Below are positions 34,520 through 43,183 of a stretch of 64,000 nt of DNA, piece by piece (position 1 is the first letter of the stretch; every line of letters begins with the position of its first letter). The notes below the pieces were generated by a model. The model was not told where the DNA came from and made no database searches. It saw only the letters and a program-made list of their open reading frames with translations. The stretch comes from CAYUPI01 sp964446585 (GTDB lineage: Bacteria; Verrucomicrobiota; Verrucomicrobiia; Limisphaerales; UBA8199), in assembly GCA_964446585.1 (NCBI GenBank), contig CAYUPI010000023.1, forward strand, positions 17,344-81,343, given 5' to 3'. Both the position numbers and the translations under genes were made by a program.

Positions 34520-35314
34520 ATGTCTCCGCCTTCGAAAGGCCGATTTGCAAAGCCTTTCTTGTTTGCGATGTACTGGAGAACAATCTCGGTCGCGTCGATA
34601 TTGCTCGCTCAGTTGGCCTGGCTGAACAACAGCCCGGCACGAGAAGGATTTTCGACGAACGAGCACGGAGATTATGTCGTGCTGATTCACGGTCTGGGAC
34701 GAACTTCCTGGTCCATGAAGCGACTGGACTGGGCTCTGAGAAAAGCAGGTTATCGCGTGATCAACGCGTCTTACCCCTCCACTCGCCTTTCGATCCAGGC
34801 GGTCGCTGAAGAATGGCTGGGACCTCTGCTTCAGGCAAAAACCAAGGACCGCACAGCGAAAATCCATTTCGTCACGCATTCGATGGGCGGTATTGTTGTG
34901 CGCCAGTATTTGTCGAAAAACCAAATCGAAAACCTGGGCGCGGTAGTGATGCTTGCGCCACCCAATCACGGAAGCGAATTGGCTGATCGGTTCCAGAACA
35001 AGCCTCTTTACAGATTTTTCGCCGGCCCAGCCTGCAGTCAACTCGGCACTGAAGACTACAGCCTGCCAAACGTGCTCGGCCCCGCCAATTTCCAGGCGGG
35101 GATCATAGCTGGAGATCGTTCCATGAACCCCCTATTTTCTGCGTGGATCCCCGGCCCCGACGACGGCAAAGTTTCCGTCCGAAGCACAGGGCTGCAAGGT
35201 ATGCAGGATTTTATCCTCGTGCGCCATTCCCACACCTGGATGATGTGGCGGAAGGATGTGGCCGTGGCTGTCACGCGGTTTTTGGAATGCGGCTGTTTCG
35301 AATTACACTGCTAA
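34520..35314 (+). CDS. alpha/beta hydrolase (lipase/esterase-like)
   Basis: 264 residues, N-terminal hydrophobic segment (SVASILLAQLAWL) probably a signal or anchor. GDYVVLIHGLGRTSWSMKRL is the oxyanion-strand region, and FVTHSMGGIVVRQYL contains the nucleophile Ser in the THSMGG elbow. Late HSHTWMMW supplies a His candidate. This is similar to the exported, lipase-like hydrolases with a GHSMGG elbow; the substrate is unknown. The neighbouring gene runs in the same direction 81 bases on. Confidence 0.8.
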   Translation: MSPPSKGRFAKPFLFAMYWRTISVASILLAQLAWLNNSPAREGFSTNEHGDYVVLIHGLGRTSWSMKRLDWALRKAGYRVINASYPSTRLSIQAVAEEWLGPLLQAKTKDRTAKIHFVTHSMGGIVVRQYLSKNQIENLGAVVMLAPPNHGSELADRFQNKPLYRFFAGPACSQLGTEDYSLPNVLGPANFQAGIIAGDRSMNPLFSAWIPGPDDGKVSVRSTGLQGMQDFILVRHSHTWMMWRKDVAVAVTRFLECGCFELHC

Positions 35315-35395
35315 CTACCACTGGATGTTTCTGAGCGAATCCTTGCCTCCCGGTGTGGTACCTCTCACTGTTCGTTCGTGTGCGGAACAGCGTTT

Positions 35396-36298
35396 ATGAC
35401 GGAGCTCTCAGATTCTTCGATTCTCAGGCGGCTGGCGGGCGCACCGCGAGCGGTGCCGCTTTTGGTTCGTGTGCGCATCCTCTTTGGCGGGCAGGCCAGC
35501 CAGATCGGTTGGTTGTTGCTCGGCTTTGGCCTGGTTTTCTTTTGGGCGTTCGTGTGCCGGGCGGACCTGACGAGTTGGTATCGCTTTCGGAGAGCGCTGG
35601 CGGTCGCGGAGGGACAGGTGACACGCAGTGGTTACACCGGCGCAACTGAAGGCGGAAGCAAACACCGGCGCGGCACACCGATCTACAAGAACGAATTCAG
35701 GTTCGTGGTGGATGACAAAGAATACACCAACGCTTCATACGCCGTCGGCGCTAGATTGCCCGTCGGGCGAAAGCTGACTGTGCAGTATCTCACAAACGAT
35801 CCAACGATCGCGCGGATCCAGGGAATGAGAACAAATGTGTTCGGCCCGGGCGTGCTGTTCGTCATGATTGTCCCGCTGGTCGGATTGGGGCTGATTGTTT
35901 TCGCCCTTTCACGCCGGTCGAAGGCTTGCCGGCTGTTAATTCATGGTATTCCAACCACAGGAAAGCTCATCGCGAAGGAAGCGACCCGAGTCAAGGAAAA
36001 CAATCGCACAGTCTATAAACTCACGTTCGAATTCGAAACGGGTGATGGGCGATCCGGCAATGCAACAGCGAGGACGAACGCGCCGGAAAGGTTCCAGGAG
36101 ACGGGCGAGCCCCTGGTCTATGACCCGGAATATCCCGACCGCGCGGTCATGCTTGACAACCTCCCAGGCGCGCCGCACATCGGCGAAGACGGACATGTCT
36201 ATTGCCAGCAACCCTCTCGCGCTCTGTTTTCGTTGGTTGTTCCCTTGGCGACCGTCGTCGGCCATGGCATCTACCTCGCGAGGGTTTTGGCGCGTTGA
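35396..36298 (+). CDS. DUF3592 family membrane protein
   Basis: 300 residues from ATG 35396. Two or three transmembrane segments are seen: GGQASQIGWLLLGFGLVFFW, then GVLFVMIVPLVGLGLIVFAL, and LFSLVVPLATVVGHGIY at the end. Between them are beta domains with the DUF3592 pattern (AEGQVTRSGYTGA, FRFVVDDKEYTN, LTVQYLTNDPTIARI, and a second repeat PTTGKLIAKEATRVKENNR, YKLTFEFETGDGRSG). DUF3592 proteins are of unknown function in the envelope. The gene is followed by a DUF4242 gene. Confidence 0.75.
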   Translation: MTELSDSSILRRLAGAPRAVPLLVRVRILFGGQASQIGWLLLGFGLVFFWAFVCRADLTSWYRFRRALAVAEGQVTRSGYTGATEGGSKHRRGTPIYKNEFRFVVDDKEYTNASYAVGARLPVGRKLTVQYLTNDPTIARIQGMRTNVFGPGVLFVMIVPLVGLGLIVFALSRRSKACRLLIHGIPTTGKLIAKEATRVKENNRTVYKLTFEFETGDGRSGNATARTNAPERFQETGEPLVYDPEYPDRAVMLDNLPGAPHIGEDGHVYCQQPSRALFSLVVPLATVVGHGIYLARVLAR

Positions 36299-36370
36299 TG
36301 GCCACTTTCAAGGGTTTAGTCTTTGTTGCCAGGAGACGATGTTTGGAGTTCACTCCTTTGCACAACGTTT

Positions 36371-36649
36371 ATGCCCAAATACATCATCGAACGGGAAATT
36401 CCAGGAGCCGGAAAGCTCAGCTCCGGCCAGCTTCACGAGATCTCTCAGAAATCGTGCAGTGTTTTGAACAAACTCGGCCCGCAAATCCAGTGGCTCGAGA
36501 GCTACGTGACGGATGACAAGGTTTATTGCGTTTACATCGCGCCCAACGAAGGGCTCGTGCGCGAGCACGCGAAGCAAGGGGGATTTCCCGCCAACCGAAT
36601 CTCCGAAGTGAAGTCGATCATCGATCCGACCACTGGAGAAGGGCCCTGA
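36371..36649 (+). CDS. DUF4242 family small protein
   Basis: 92 residues from ATG 36371 (MPKYIIEREIPGAGKLSSGQ); the frame opens at 36323. The pattern IQWLESYVTDDKVYCVYIAP, NEGLVREHAKQGGFP is typical of DUF4242, a short ferredoxin-like-fold domain also called nickel-binding in some annotations. His in REHAKQ and residues of YVTDDK are conserved in the family. No function assigned. Confidence 0.75.
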   Translation: MPKYIIEREIPGAGKLSSGQLHEISQKSCSVLNKLGPQIQWLESYVTDDKVYCVYIAPNEGLVREHAKQGGFPANRISEVKSIIDPTTGEGP

Positions 36650-36808
36650 CAAGAGCGGCTGCCGCCAACGAACCTCCAACGATTGTCGAGGCTCTTGATG
36701 AGCGGTTCTGCCTAACGAATTGGGCCGAAGCGCTGCTCGGTTCAGGATTTTGTGCTTGATGGGCGAACGCAGAGGGTTTACCGGGAGGAAGTCTCAGAAA
36801 CCAGCCAC

Positions 36809-38341
36809 ATGAACTCGACCGCCACCCAGCCCCAAACTGTCGCACCGCCTGAGGCGGAACTCATCTCGCGCAATCCGGCAACGCTCGAGGAACTTGGTCG
36901 CGCTCCAATCTCGACCACTCGCCAAGTGAACGATGCGGTCGCCCGCGCCCGAGCGGCGCAGGCGGCCTGGGCTTCGCTCTCCTTCAAACAACGCGGCGCG
37001 CACATTCTCCGGGCCAAGGATCTGTTGGTGCAACGGCAGGATGATTTATGCGAGCTGATCGCCTGCGAAACCGGCAAGCCTACGGTCGAAGCGCTCTCGA
37101 GCGAAGTCATGCCCGTCGCCAACCTGATGGATTACTTCGCCCGGAAATCGGAAAGATTGTTGCGCGACGAACAGTTTACCTTGTCGGTGTTCCGCAACAA
37201 GAAATCGCGCATACTGTATGAGCCGGTGGGCGTCGCAGGGATCATCTCCCCCTGGAACTACCCGTTTTCCATTCCAATGGGTGAGGTGGTCATGGGACTC
37301 ATGGCCGGCAATGCCGTTGTGCTTAAGCCGTCGGAGCATACGCCGCTCGTGGGTATTCAGATTGGCGAACTGTTTCGCGAAGCGGGATTGCCTGACGGCG
37401 TCCTGCAGGTTTTGACGGGGGACGGCACGACCGGCGGCGCGCTGGCTGATGCCGCAATAGACAAAATCTTTTTTACCGGGAGCGTGCGCACGGGCCGCAA
37501 GATTGCCGAGGCGGCCGCCCAGCGCCTCCTGCCCTTCGTGCTGGAGCTCGGCGGCAAGGACGCCATGATTGTGTGCGCGGACGCGCCATTCGAGCGCACG
37601 ATCAACGGCGCATTGTGGGGCGCATTCTGTAACTGCGGCCAGACGTGCGCCTCCGTCGAGCGTCTCTACGTCGTGGAATCCATCGCCGACCGTTTCATCC
37701 AGGCGGTGGTGGAAAAAACGAAGACGCTGCGGGTAGGTTACGAGGGCCAGCAGGACATCGGCCCCTTGAACAACTCGAGACAACTTCAGGTGGTGACGGA
37801 ACAAATCCAGGACGCAGTGGCCAAAGGCGCGAAAATCCTCGCCGGCGGACGGCGCATTGACGGGCTGCCTGGTTATTTTTTCGAACCAACGATCTTAATG
37901 AACGTCAACCATTCGATGCGGCTGATGCAGGAGGAAACGTTTGGGCCGGTGCTGCCAATCATCGTCGTCAAAGATGAGGCCGAAGCCCTTCGAGAGGCGA
38001 ACGATTCGAGCTTTGGCTTGTTGGCCAGCGTCTGGACCACGGATACTCGCCGCGGCCGACGAATCGCCGAGCAGCTCGAAGCCGGAACCATCCTCATCAA
38101 CGACGTGATCTACACGCACGGAGCGCCCGAAACGCCGTGGTTTGGCGTCAAACAAAGCGGCATGGGCGTTACCCACTCAAGGCATGGCCTGCGCGAGTTC
38201 GTCCGGATGAAACACATCAACTGGGACCTGATGCCGATGAAAAGCAATCTCTGGTGGTTCCCCTACTCTGAAAAGCGCCACCGCGACTTCAAATTCCTCA
38301 TGACGTTGCTCCACAAATGGGGGTTGAAGAAATGGATCTGA
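36809..38341 (+). CDS. NAD(P)-dependent aldehyde dehydrogenase
   Basis: 510 residues from ATG 36809 (MNSTATQPQTVAPPEAELIS); an upstream in-frame ATG at 36752 is less likely. ALDH motifs: GVAGIISPWNYPFSIPMGEV (cofactor), FTGSVRTGRKIAEAAAQRLL, VLELGGKDAMIVCADA (active-site Glu) and NCGQTCASVERLYVV (nucleophile Cys). It should oxidise an aldehyde to the acid with NAD(P)+. The extra C-terminal segment (LWWFPYSEKRHRDFKFLMTL) is a family variant seen in some longer members. The next gene starts in its last codons (ATGGATCTGA). Confidence 0.9.
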   Translation: MNSTATQPQTVAPPEAELISRNPATLEELGRAPISTTRQVNDAVARARAAQAAWASLSFKQRGAHILRAKDLLVQRQDDLCELIACETGKPTVEALSSEVMPVANLMDYFARKSERLLRDEQFTLSVFRNKKSRILYEPVGVAGIISPWNYPFSIPMGEVVMGLMAGNAVVLKPSEHTPLVGIQIGELFREAGLPDGVLQVLTGDGTTGGALADAAIDKIFFTGSVRTGRKIAEAAAQRLLPFVLELGGKDAMIVCADAPFERTINGALWGAFCNCGQTCASVERLYVVESIADRFIQAVVEKTKTLRVGYEGQQDIGPLNNSRQLQVVTEQIQDAVAKGAKILAGGRRIDGLPGYFFEPTILMNVNHSMRLMQEETFGPVLPIIVVKDEAEALREANDSSFGLLASVWTTDTRRGRRIAEQLEAGTILINDVIYTHGAPETPWFGVKQSGMGVTHSRHGLREFVRMKHINWDLMPMKSNLWWFPYSEKRHRDFKFLMTLLHKWGLKKWI

Positions 38342-39255
38342 CGGAGGTTTACCACTTCTACGAAGACCTGGTGCGGACGCTTCGCGATCGGGGCGTGGTC
38401 TGCGGAATCACCAGCGGATTGGCTTGTGTCCATTATGGGGTAGCGGAATCCACAAACGACTGCGATTTGCTTTGTCATCCGTCTTCCTTCGAGGCGTTGC
38501 TGGATTTGTTGAGCTCGACATCGATCTCGGGCGTGGCCTGCCGATACCGCGGCAATATCAGTCCGCCGCTGGACTCGCGCTGGCACCGTGGTGGCTGGAC
38601 AAGCCATTTCGAATGGTCTGTCGCGCCCGTCCCGGTGACGCTCGACGTTTTCGGTCACGCAGTGCGCGAATCCTCACCCTGGCCTGAGGAGGTCGTTGGC
38701 CTGTACGCCTCCCCGAATACAGTAGCCGAAATGAAGCGAACAAACCGCGATAAGGACTGGTCGTTCATCACCGCACTCGGGGTGCGAATGATTGAAGCTG
38801 AGGACGATCGGGGCTGGCTGCATATCTTCCAAGCGGAGGCTCTGGCCGAACTGCTCCTGGAGCGACGGTGTCCAGCCAAAATACGCGCTCTGCGACCGGC
38901 GCTGGACCTTGCCGCGGAGCAGGATCCTCGCACGATTGGAGCGATCAATGCTGAACGACGATATTGGGAGGAGCTGGATCGGCGCCGCATTCGGCTCATG
39001 GAACGGCTTCTGCGTCCCTATGTTTCGGCCCTGCGTAAAGCCCGCCACGGCCGCGACGCTCCATTGATGGAAGACCATACTCTGAGACTCGAGCTTGCCG
39101 CCGCGCACCTTCCGCAAAATCCGCTCAAAGATTATGGATTGAAGAAATACGTTGAGGAGGCAAGAAGCGCGCTTGTGGACCAAGAGTTGGTACCCGCCAG
39201 CGCATTGGCGTGCCTGCCGGACGTGATGATATATTTCGAGTGGCTGAACAAATGA
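38332..39255 (+). CDS. nucleotidyltransferase-fold hypothetical protein
   Basis: 307 residues from ATG 38332, overlapping the aldehyde dehydrogenase stop. GVVCGITSGLACVHYGVAES is followed by TNDCDLLCHPSS, an arrangement like the MNT/AbiEii nucleotidyltransferase signature (GSxAxxxYGxxR.T.DxD). The rest is helical. The second catalytic acid is not clear, so activity is doubtful. The gene is coupled to the ALDH by overlap and followed by a short hypothetical gene after 7 bases. Confidence 0.55.
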   Translation: MDLTEVYHFYEDLVRTLRDRGVVCGITSGLACVHYGVAESTNDCDLLCHPSSFEALLDLLSSTSISGVACRYRGNISPPLDSRWHRGGWTSHFEWSVAPVPVTLDVFGHAVRESSPWPEEVVGLYASPNTVAEMKRTNRDKDWSFITALGVRMIEAEDDRGWLHIFQAEALAELLLERRCPAKIRALRPALDLAAEQDPRTIGAINAERRYWEELDRRRIRLMERLLRPYVSALRKARHGRDAPLMEDHTLRLELAAAHLPQNPLKDYGLKKYVEEARSALVDQELVPASALACLPDVMIYFEWLNK

Positions 39256-39262
39256 ATTACAA

Positions 39263-39532
39263 ATGAAGCGCGCTCCGATAACATACCGAAAGTTACACTG
39301 GTCGCAGGAACAACTCGCCCGCCTGCGCAAAATCGAGCGCGACTTTCACGAACGGGCATTCGGCGAGGAACTGGCGCGCGTGAATCTGGATCTGACCATT
39401 GAGGAGAGGCATAATTACCTGGCCTGGATGCGTGAACTGGCGCGCAGACACGGTGTGCCACCGGGTCGCAGCACCTTCCGATACGATGAGCCAGCGGACC
39501 AGTTCAAGCAGCAAAAAGCACCGACTGATTAA
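39263..39532 (+). CDS. small hypothetical protein, charged
   Basis: 89 residues, almost all charged helix: LHWSQEQLARLRKIERDFHE, ERHNYLAWMRELARRHGVPP. Stop overlaps that of the convergent monooxygenase-type gene at 39529 by four bases. I do not recognise a family. Downstream of the nucleotidyltransferase-like gene in a likely operon. Confidence 0.6.
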   Translation: MKRAPITYRKLHWSQEQLARLRKIERDFHERAFGEELARVNLDLTIEERHNYLAWMRELARRHGVPPGRSTFRYDEPADQFKQQKAPTD

Positions 39533-41331
39533 TTTGCCGCCGCGCGCGTCTGGTCCTGGGGAATTTCTTTCCCGGTCTTTGGGTCGACCCGGATGTTCAG
39601 ATTCTCATTGTCGGCCGTGTAAAAGAAGAACCCCTGCATCATTTCATCGTGCGTCTGCGGTCCGTTGGTGACCGTGACACTCGGGTTGGGGTTGTAGGGA
39701 TTGAAGCGCGAATTGTCGAAGTGCGAGCTGCATTCGATCTTCGTGCCTTTGGGGAAATGCTGCTCGCCGCGCGGCCAGACATAACTTAATTGCCAGTCGA
39801 AACTGTAGTTGGGCAGGACCAGCAAGGTTTCGGTCTTGCCATCCGGGTAGTGCGCGAAGAATGTGCTGTCCTTGCCGCGCAGATGCATGTGGCTGAATAG
39901 TCCGATGCCGGTGGCATCGCATTCGAGCTCCTTTTGGGCAGCAACCGGCCAGGCAGGCGCGTCGGGAGGGATCCGGAACTTGTAGTCGCCGATAATCTTG
40001 TAACGAACCCGCTTGTGGATTGGTTCCTTGGCGAACCGGAACCCGACGGAAATTTGGTCGGTCTCTTCCTTCCCGGTGGTCACGTAGTGGATTTGATAGA
40101 CCAACCCCATGCCCTTCGGAAACATCATTGCCATGCCCGAATCGAGATCGACATTCAGACCGCCGGGAACTTTGCCGGTGATGAAATTACGGCTCTCATC
40201 CCAGGGCTGAGTCAGCGATGCGAGCGCCAGATTGGCGTGATGCACCACACGGGGATTGCTCGGCATAATTTGCACGCCTTGCACCCAGGTGTCGTGCGGG
40301 AATGTGTAAGGCAGAATGACGTATCGATAGGGGATGTAGCCGGTCGCCGGCAGAGTCTCGGGCTTGCTGGCGGTGATGATCACGTCGGGCTCGCCGATCG
40401 ACCATTTGCTGTCGGGGAACTGCGGCGGTTTGGGCGCCTGCGACAGGTCGCCCGGCGCCCGGTTGCCGCGCGCCCATTGGATGAGTGTGTTGCGTTCCTC
40501 CGCAGTGAGAGACCGGTCATTGATAAACTTGCCGAAGCCAGGGTGCGCAAACCACGGCGGCATCCTTTGCTCCAAGACAACTTCGGCGATGGTTCCCGCT
40601 TTGGCGGCCGCTTTTTCGTAGGAAGTTAGAGAGAACGGCGCTTCGGTCCCGGGCCGGTGGCAGACCACACAATGCTTGTTGATGAGCGGAGCGACGTCCT
40701 TGGCGTAGGTCAATGACGGGTCCGGCGACGGGGTTGCCGGAAAAGTGATGACGCAACCGTCCACCGCCGTTTCTTTCACGCGCACTTTGCGGCCGGCCAA
40801 CAGGTCGTCGATGGCTTCTTTGAGGTCCTGCCTGTCCGGGGAGGGTTTGACTCCGCCGAGGCGGTACTGATTATCAATCCTGCCCCGGTAACGGATCGTC
40901 CGGCTGCCGTCCAGCACCACCACTTCCGGTGTGCGGCCGGCGCCCAACGAGCGCGCGCATTGACCACCAAAATCTTTCCCGACCGGGAAATCCACCTTCT
41001 GCTCCATCGCCTGATATGCGACCTCTTTCAATGAATCGTCCGGGCCGACATTCAGACTCAGGAACCGGACGCCTTTGGCGCCGTATTGGATGGACAGTTC
41101 CTGAAGCCGCGGCAAGTATCTTTGCGCCAGAGGACAAGCGGTCGTGGAGAAGGCGATGACATAGGCCTTGGCTTCACCCAGGTCTTCCAATGTGCGCGGT
41201 AGATAGTGAATATCTGTGAACGTGAGTGTGTCCACGGTCGCTCCGAGGGGGATCTTCTTCTCCTTCGCTCCGAGGCTCGCCAATGTCAGAAGGACACAGG
41301 CCGCGGAGACAAAGAAGGTGTTGGCTTTCAT
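39529..41331 (-). CDS. redoxin / cytochrome c / copper type II monooxygenase-like exported fusion
   Basis: 600 residues with a Sec signal (MKANTFFVSAACVLLTLASL). Domain 1 (about 25-185) is a thioredoxin/AhpC-TSA fold whose active site STTACPLAQRYLP lacks the second Cys of CxxC. Domain 2 has a single haem c motif CVVCH (221-225) and MPPWFAHPGF, a likely Met ligand. Domain 3 is like copper type II ascorbate-dependent monooxygenases: VVHHANLAL (HH copper site), later FSHMHLRGKD and CSSHFDNSRFNP. The three domains in one exported chain suggest electron transfer to a copper oxidation site in the periplasm. Seen often in Verrucomicrobiota; substrate unknown. Confidence 0.75.
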   Translation of the reverse strand: MKANTFFVSAACVLLTLASLGAKEKKIPLGATVDTLTFTDIHYLPRTLEDLGEAKAYVIAFSTTACPLAQRYLPRLQELSIQYGAKGVRFLSLNVGPDDSLKEVAYQAMEQKVDFPVGKDFGGQCARSLGAGRTPEVVVLDGSRTIRYRGRIDNQYRLGGVKPSPDRQDLKEAIDDLLAGRKVRVKETAVDGCVITFPATPSPDPSLTYAKDVAPLINKHCVVCHRPGTEAPFSLTSYEKAAAKAGTIAEVVLEQRMPPWFAHPGFGKFINDRSLTAEERNTLIQWARGNRAPGDLSQAPKPPQFPDSKWSIGEPDVIITASKPETLPATGYIPYRYVILPYTFPHDTWVQGVQIMPSNPRVVHHANLALASLTQPWDESRNFITGKVPGGLNVDLDSGMAMMFPKGMGLVYQIHYVTTGKEETDQISVGFRFAKEPIHKRVRYKIIGDYKFRIPPDAPAWPVAAQKELECDATGIGLFSHMHLRGKDSTFFAHYPDGKTETLLVLPNYSFDWQLSYVWPRGEQHFPKGTKIECSSHFDNSRFNPYNPNPSVTVTNGPQTHDEMMQGFFFYTADNENLNIRVDPKTGKEIPQDQTRAAAN

Positions 41332-41535
41332 TCGCTATGCTGTTGGTAGGGTTGTTGGTTGTTTCGCCTGAATGTCGAAGCGCGCGCTTTGGTTGTCAAC
41401 CGCATTTCGCGGCGCATAAAGGCCCTAAAACGGCAGCAGCCTCGCTCGGCGGATTTCGACATTGATCCGGCACTCGTCATTGGCTATTGGTCAGGGCGAA
41501 ATCGGCGCACGCGTCGGACCCGTAAGACCCTTACA

Positions 41536-43008
41536 ATGTACATCGCCATGTTAGCGTCCGAGTGCGCCCCGGTCGCCAAGGTGGGGGGGCTGGCGGACGT
41601 CGTGTTTGGCCTGGGCCGGGAGCTGGAAATCCGCGGCAACTCCGTCGAGATCATCCTGCCCAAGTACGATTGCCTGCGGTACGATCAGATCTACGACCTG
41701 CGCCTTTCGTTTAACGATCTCTGGGTGCCGTGGTATCGCCAGTCGGTCCATTGCAGCGTCTTCTTCGGATTCGTCCACGGGCGCAAATGCTTTTTTATCG
41801 AGCCGCATTCGGAGCATAATTTCTTTCATCGCCGGATGTTTTACGGCCAGAGAGATGACGACCAGCGGTTTGCCTTTTTCTGCCGGGCGGCGCTCGAGTT
41901 CATGTTCAAGAGCCAAAAACATCCCGACATCATCCATTGCCATGATTGGCAGACGGGTCTGGCGCCGGTGTTACTCTACGAGATTTACCAGCACCTGGGC
42001 ATGAGGCACTCGCGAGTCTGTTATACCCTGCACAATCTGCAGCATCAGGGCGTCACGGGAGAACATATTTTGCGCGCCACGGGCCTGGATCGGCACAGCC
42101 ATTTCTTTCACCACGACCGGCTGCAGGACAATTTCAACCGGGCGGCCATCAACATGATGAAAGGCGGCATCGTTTATTCAAATTTTGTGACCACGGTCTC
42201 CCCGCATTACGCCTGGGAGATCATGAATACGTCGCAGAACTATGGACTTGGCCAGACGCTTTACGTCCACCGCAACAAGATCGGCGGAATTCTAAACGGT
42301 GTCGATTATGACGTATGGAACCCGCAGACCGACCACCACATTCCTCGCCAGTACGGGATTGAATCGCTGGAGAATAAGTATGAGAACAAGCGGGCCTTGC
42401 GTCAGCGATTCTGGCTGCAGGAAGTCTTCAAGCCGTTGGTCTGCTATGTTGGGCGGCTGGATCACCAAAAGGGCGTTCCGCTGATCACTCACGCCGTTCA
42501 TTACTGCATTCGAAACGGCTGCCAATTCGTGCTGCTGGGGACCAGTCCGGATGGCCAAATCGGCCACCATTTCTGGCGTCTCAAACAGCAGTACAACGAT
42601 CATCCCGACTGCCACCTGGAATTGGGCTTCAACGAGGACCTGTCACACATGGTTTACGCTGGGGCAGACATGATTATCGTGCCTAGTCTCTTTGAGCCTT
42701 GCGGTCTGACGCAGCTCATCGGTCTGAAATATGGCACGGTGCCGGTCGTGCGGGCGACTGGAGGGCTTGCGGATACTGTTTTCGACGCCAATCATGCAGA
42801 GCGGCCGTTTCAGGAACGCAATGGCTATGTCTTCAATGACTTCAATGCCCAGGGGATCGAGTCAGCCCTTCATCGCGCGATTGGACTCTGGTATTCGTAC
42901 CCGAAATATTTTCGCGAGCTGATGGTGAATGGGATGAGGTATGATTTTTCGTGGAACCATCCCGGCTACCATTATCTGCGCGTGTACGACTTTATTCGGG
43001 AGAAATGA
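41536..43008 (+). CDS. glgA: glycogen synthase GlgA
   Basis: 490 residues from ATG 41536 (MYIAMLASECAPVAKVGGLA); the frame is open from 41359 but the KVGGLADVV motif (residues 15-23), which binds ADP-glucose, sits at the start of GT5 enzymes. Later motifs are IIHCHDWQTGLAPVLLY, the SNFVTTVSPHYAWEI loop, LVCYVGRLDHQKGVPL, VPSLFEPCGLTQLIGLKYGT and the late VRATGGLADTV. It makes the alpha-1,4 chains that GlgB branches. Next to a divergent monooxygenase-type gene, 204 bases apart. Confidence 0.95.
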   Translation: MYIAMLASECAPVAKVGGLADVVFGLGRELEIRGNSVEIILPKYDCLRYDQIYDLRLSFNDLWVPWYRQSVHCSVFFGFVHGRKCFFIEPHSEHNFFHRRMFYGQRDDDQRFAFFCRAALEFMFKSQKHPDIIHCHDWQTGLAPVLLYEIYQHLGMRHSRVCYTLHNLQHQGVTGEHILRATGLDRHSHFFHHDRLQDNFNRAAINMMKGGIVYSNFVTTVSPHYAWEIMNTSQNYGLGQTLYVHRNKIGGILNGVDYDVWNPQTDHHIPRQYGIESLENKYENKRALRQRFWLQEVFKPLVCYVGRLDHQKGVPLITHAVHYCIRNGCQFVLLGTSPDGQIGHHFWRLKQQYNDHPDCHLELGFNEDLSHMVYAGADMIIVPSLFEPCGLTQLIGLKYGTVPVVRATGGLADTVFDANHAERPFQERNGYVFNDFNAQGIESALHRAIGLWYSYPKYFRELMVNGMRYDFSWNHPGYHYLRVYDFIREK

Positions 43009-43183
43009 TGGGTAAATCCGAAACCCGAATGCCGAAATCCGAAAGCAATCCGAGGTCCGAAGCTCGAAGCGGTCGCCAGGTTCGCTCCTGTTCGAATTTC
43101 GGTATTGGGGTTTCCTTCGAGTTTAGGAATTCGGATTTCGAGCTTCTTTCAGGCTTCGGCCTTCGGATTTCGGCCTTCAAGCG
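43009..43183. repeat. intergenic repeat with inverted CCGAAATCCGAA-type arms
   Basis: Between convergent glgA and the GH13 gene. GCCGAAATCCGAA (near 43030) and its inverse TTCGGATTTCGGC (near 43162) form an imperfect hairpin, with several CCGAA/TTCGG units between. No gene. It can serve as a bidirectional terminator and looks like the same class of dispersed repeat found near 50730 and 57700. Confidence 0.65.
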
